Below are positions 5,606 through 5,980 of a DNA stretch of 5,980 nt, piece by piece. The notes under the pieces are model-generated. The model had not been told where the DNA came from. It ran no database searches and worked only from the letters and a program-made list of their open reading frames with translations. Positions within the stretch are counted from its first letter, which is position 1; each line of letters starts with the position of its first letter. The position numbers and the translations under genes were made by a program. The stretch covers positions 1 through 5,980 of the forward strand of contig CANGUJ010000264.1 in assembly GCA_947456845.1 (NCBI GenBank), given 5' to 3'. Source of the DNA: Burkholderiales bacterium (GTDB taxonomy: Bacteria; Pseudomonadota; Gammaproteobacteria; Burkholderiales; JAEUOS01).

Positions 5606-5980
5606 TCAGGCCAGCGCCGCCGCCAGCATCGATAGGCCGGACAGCAGCAGCAGGCCGTCCATCAACAGCCGGAAGCGGTCGGCCTCCAGGCGCAGCACGA
5701 AGCGCTTGGCCAGGAAGGAGCCTGCCATCAGCGAGGTGCCGATGATGAGCCCCTTGGCTACCGCCGCCAGCGGCAGGGCGCCGAAGTTGCGGAACACCAG
5801 CGCCTTGCTCATGTACACCGCCAGCGACCCGGCCGCCTCGGTGGCCAGGAAGGCCCCCTTGGTGAGCCCGTAGGCCAGGAAGAACGGCGTATTGATCGGT
5901 CCGGTCGAGACCACGATGCCGGTGAGGTAGCCGATCGGCGCGCCCACCAAGGCCAGCTGCCAGAGCTTGAGCCGGTAATC
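5606..5980 (-). CDS. TauE/SafE-family membrane permease, C-terminal part
   Basis: The C-terminal 124 residues of an integral membrane protein are visible; the gene continues past the right edge of the window. The motif GIVVSTGPINTPFFLAYGL followed by K-AF-TEAAGSL is the characteristic second repeat of TauE/SafE (DUF81) permeases, which move sulfonates, sulfite or related organic anions across the inner membrane. About four hydrophobic segments are seen: LWQLALVGAPIGYLTGIVV, then around ATEAAGSLAVYMSKALVF, around AKGLIIGTSLMAGSFLA, and the terminal LLMDGLLLLSGLSMLAAALA. An internal TTG at 5950 is not the true start, since the frame remains open and permease-like to the edge. The gene converges on the signalling operon and shares no visible functional link with it. 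The substrate cannot be told. Confidence 0.88.
   Translation of the reverse strand, partial: DYRLKLWQLALVGAPIGYLTGIVVSTGPINTPFFLAYGLTKGAFLATEAAGSLAVYMSKALVFRNFGALPLAAVAKGLIIGTSLMAGSFLAKRFVLRLEADRFRLLMDGLLLLSGLSMLAAALA

Noticed and set aside
1..5980. Search for CRISPR arrays, tRNA or rRNA genes, insertion sequence ends and phage genes.
   Set aside because: No regularly spaced repeats, cloverleaf-like segments, transposase-like frames or terminal inverted repeats were seen by eye.

Overview
The window is GC-rich, densely coding DNA with bacterial operon structure: stop/start overlaps, Shine-Dalgarno (SD) sites and GC-rich wobble positions. It is most consistent with a betaproteobacterium of the Bordetella/Achromobacter type. 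That placement rests on composition and protein style only, not on any search. The content is almost entirely two-component signal transduction.

Left part, minus strand. Three overlapping genes read leftwards from about 3110 to 235: an OmpR/PhoB-type response regulator, a membrane histidine kinase with a double-Cache-like periplasmic sensor, and a stand-alone receiver protein. The regulator/kinase pair overlaps by 8 bases and the kinase/receiver pair by 20 bases, so the three are very probably one translationally coupled operon. The lone receiver resembles the receiver of a hybrid kinase, so the last two genes look like a split hybrid kinase. Left of the operon is a 169-base gap, and a possible next minus-strand gene starts at about 65 and leaves the window.

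Middle. A 333-base gap (3111-3443) separates the minus operon from a divergent plus-strand operon. It holds an AT-rich motif, TTTACAAAACTTTG. A nearly identical copy lies at 181-192. Both copies sit 115-117 bases upstream of the next minus-strand start codon, so they are candidate binding sites for a shared regulator, possibly the OmpR-type protein encoded here.

Right part, plus strand. A small soluble histidine kinase lacks any sensor domain and has damaged H and G1 boxes. It overlaps by ATGA with a second kinase gene of the GAF/phytochrome-associated type. That second gene is clearly broken: most of its GAF domain is gone, about 50-55 residues are missing between the phosphorylated His and the N box, and a one-base insertion near 4634 shifts the frame. 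Next comes an intact Rcp1-like single-domain response regulator with a strong SD site. The operon has thus kept its output receiver while its kinases appear to be decaying.

Right edge. A convergent minus-strand gene encodes the C-terminal half of a TauE/SafE-family membrane permease. A strong GC-rich hairpin lies in the 118-base convergent gap.

The clearest points of interest are the multi-lesion kinase next to an intact cognate-type regulator, the sensor-less kinase with altered catalytic boxes, the split-hybrid arrangement, and the repeated motif at matched distances from two starts.
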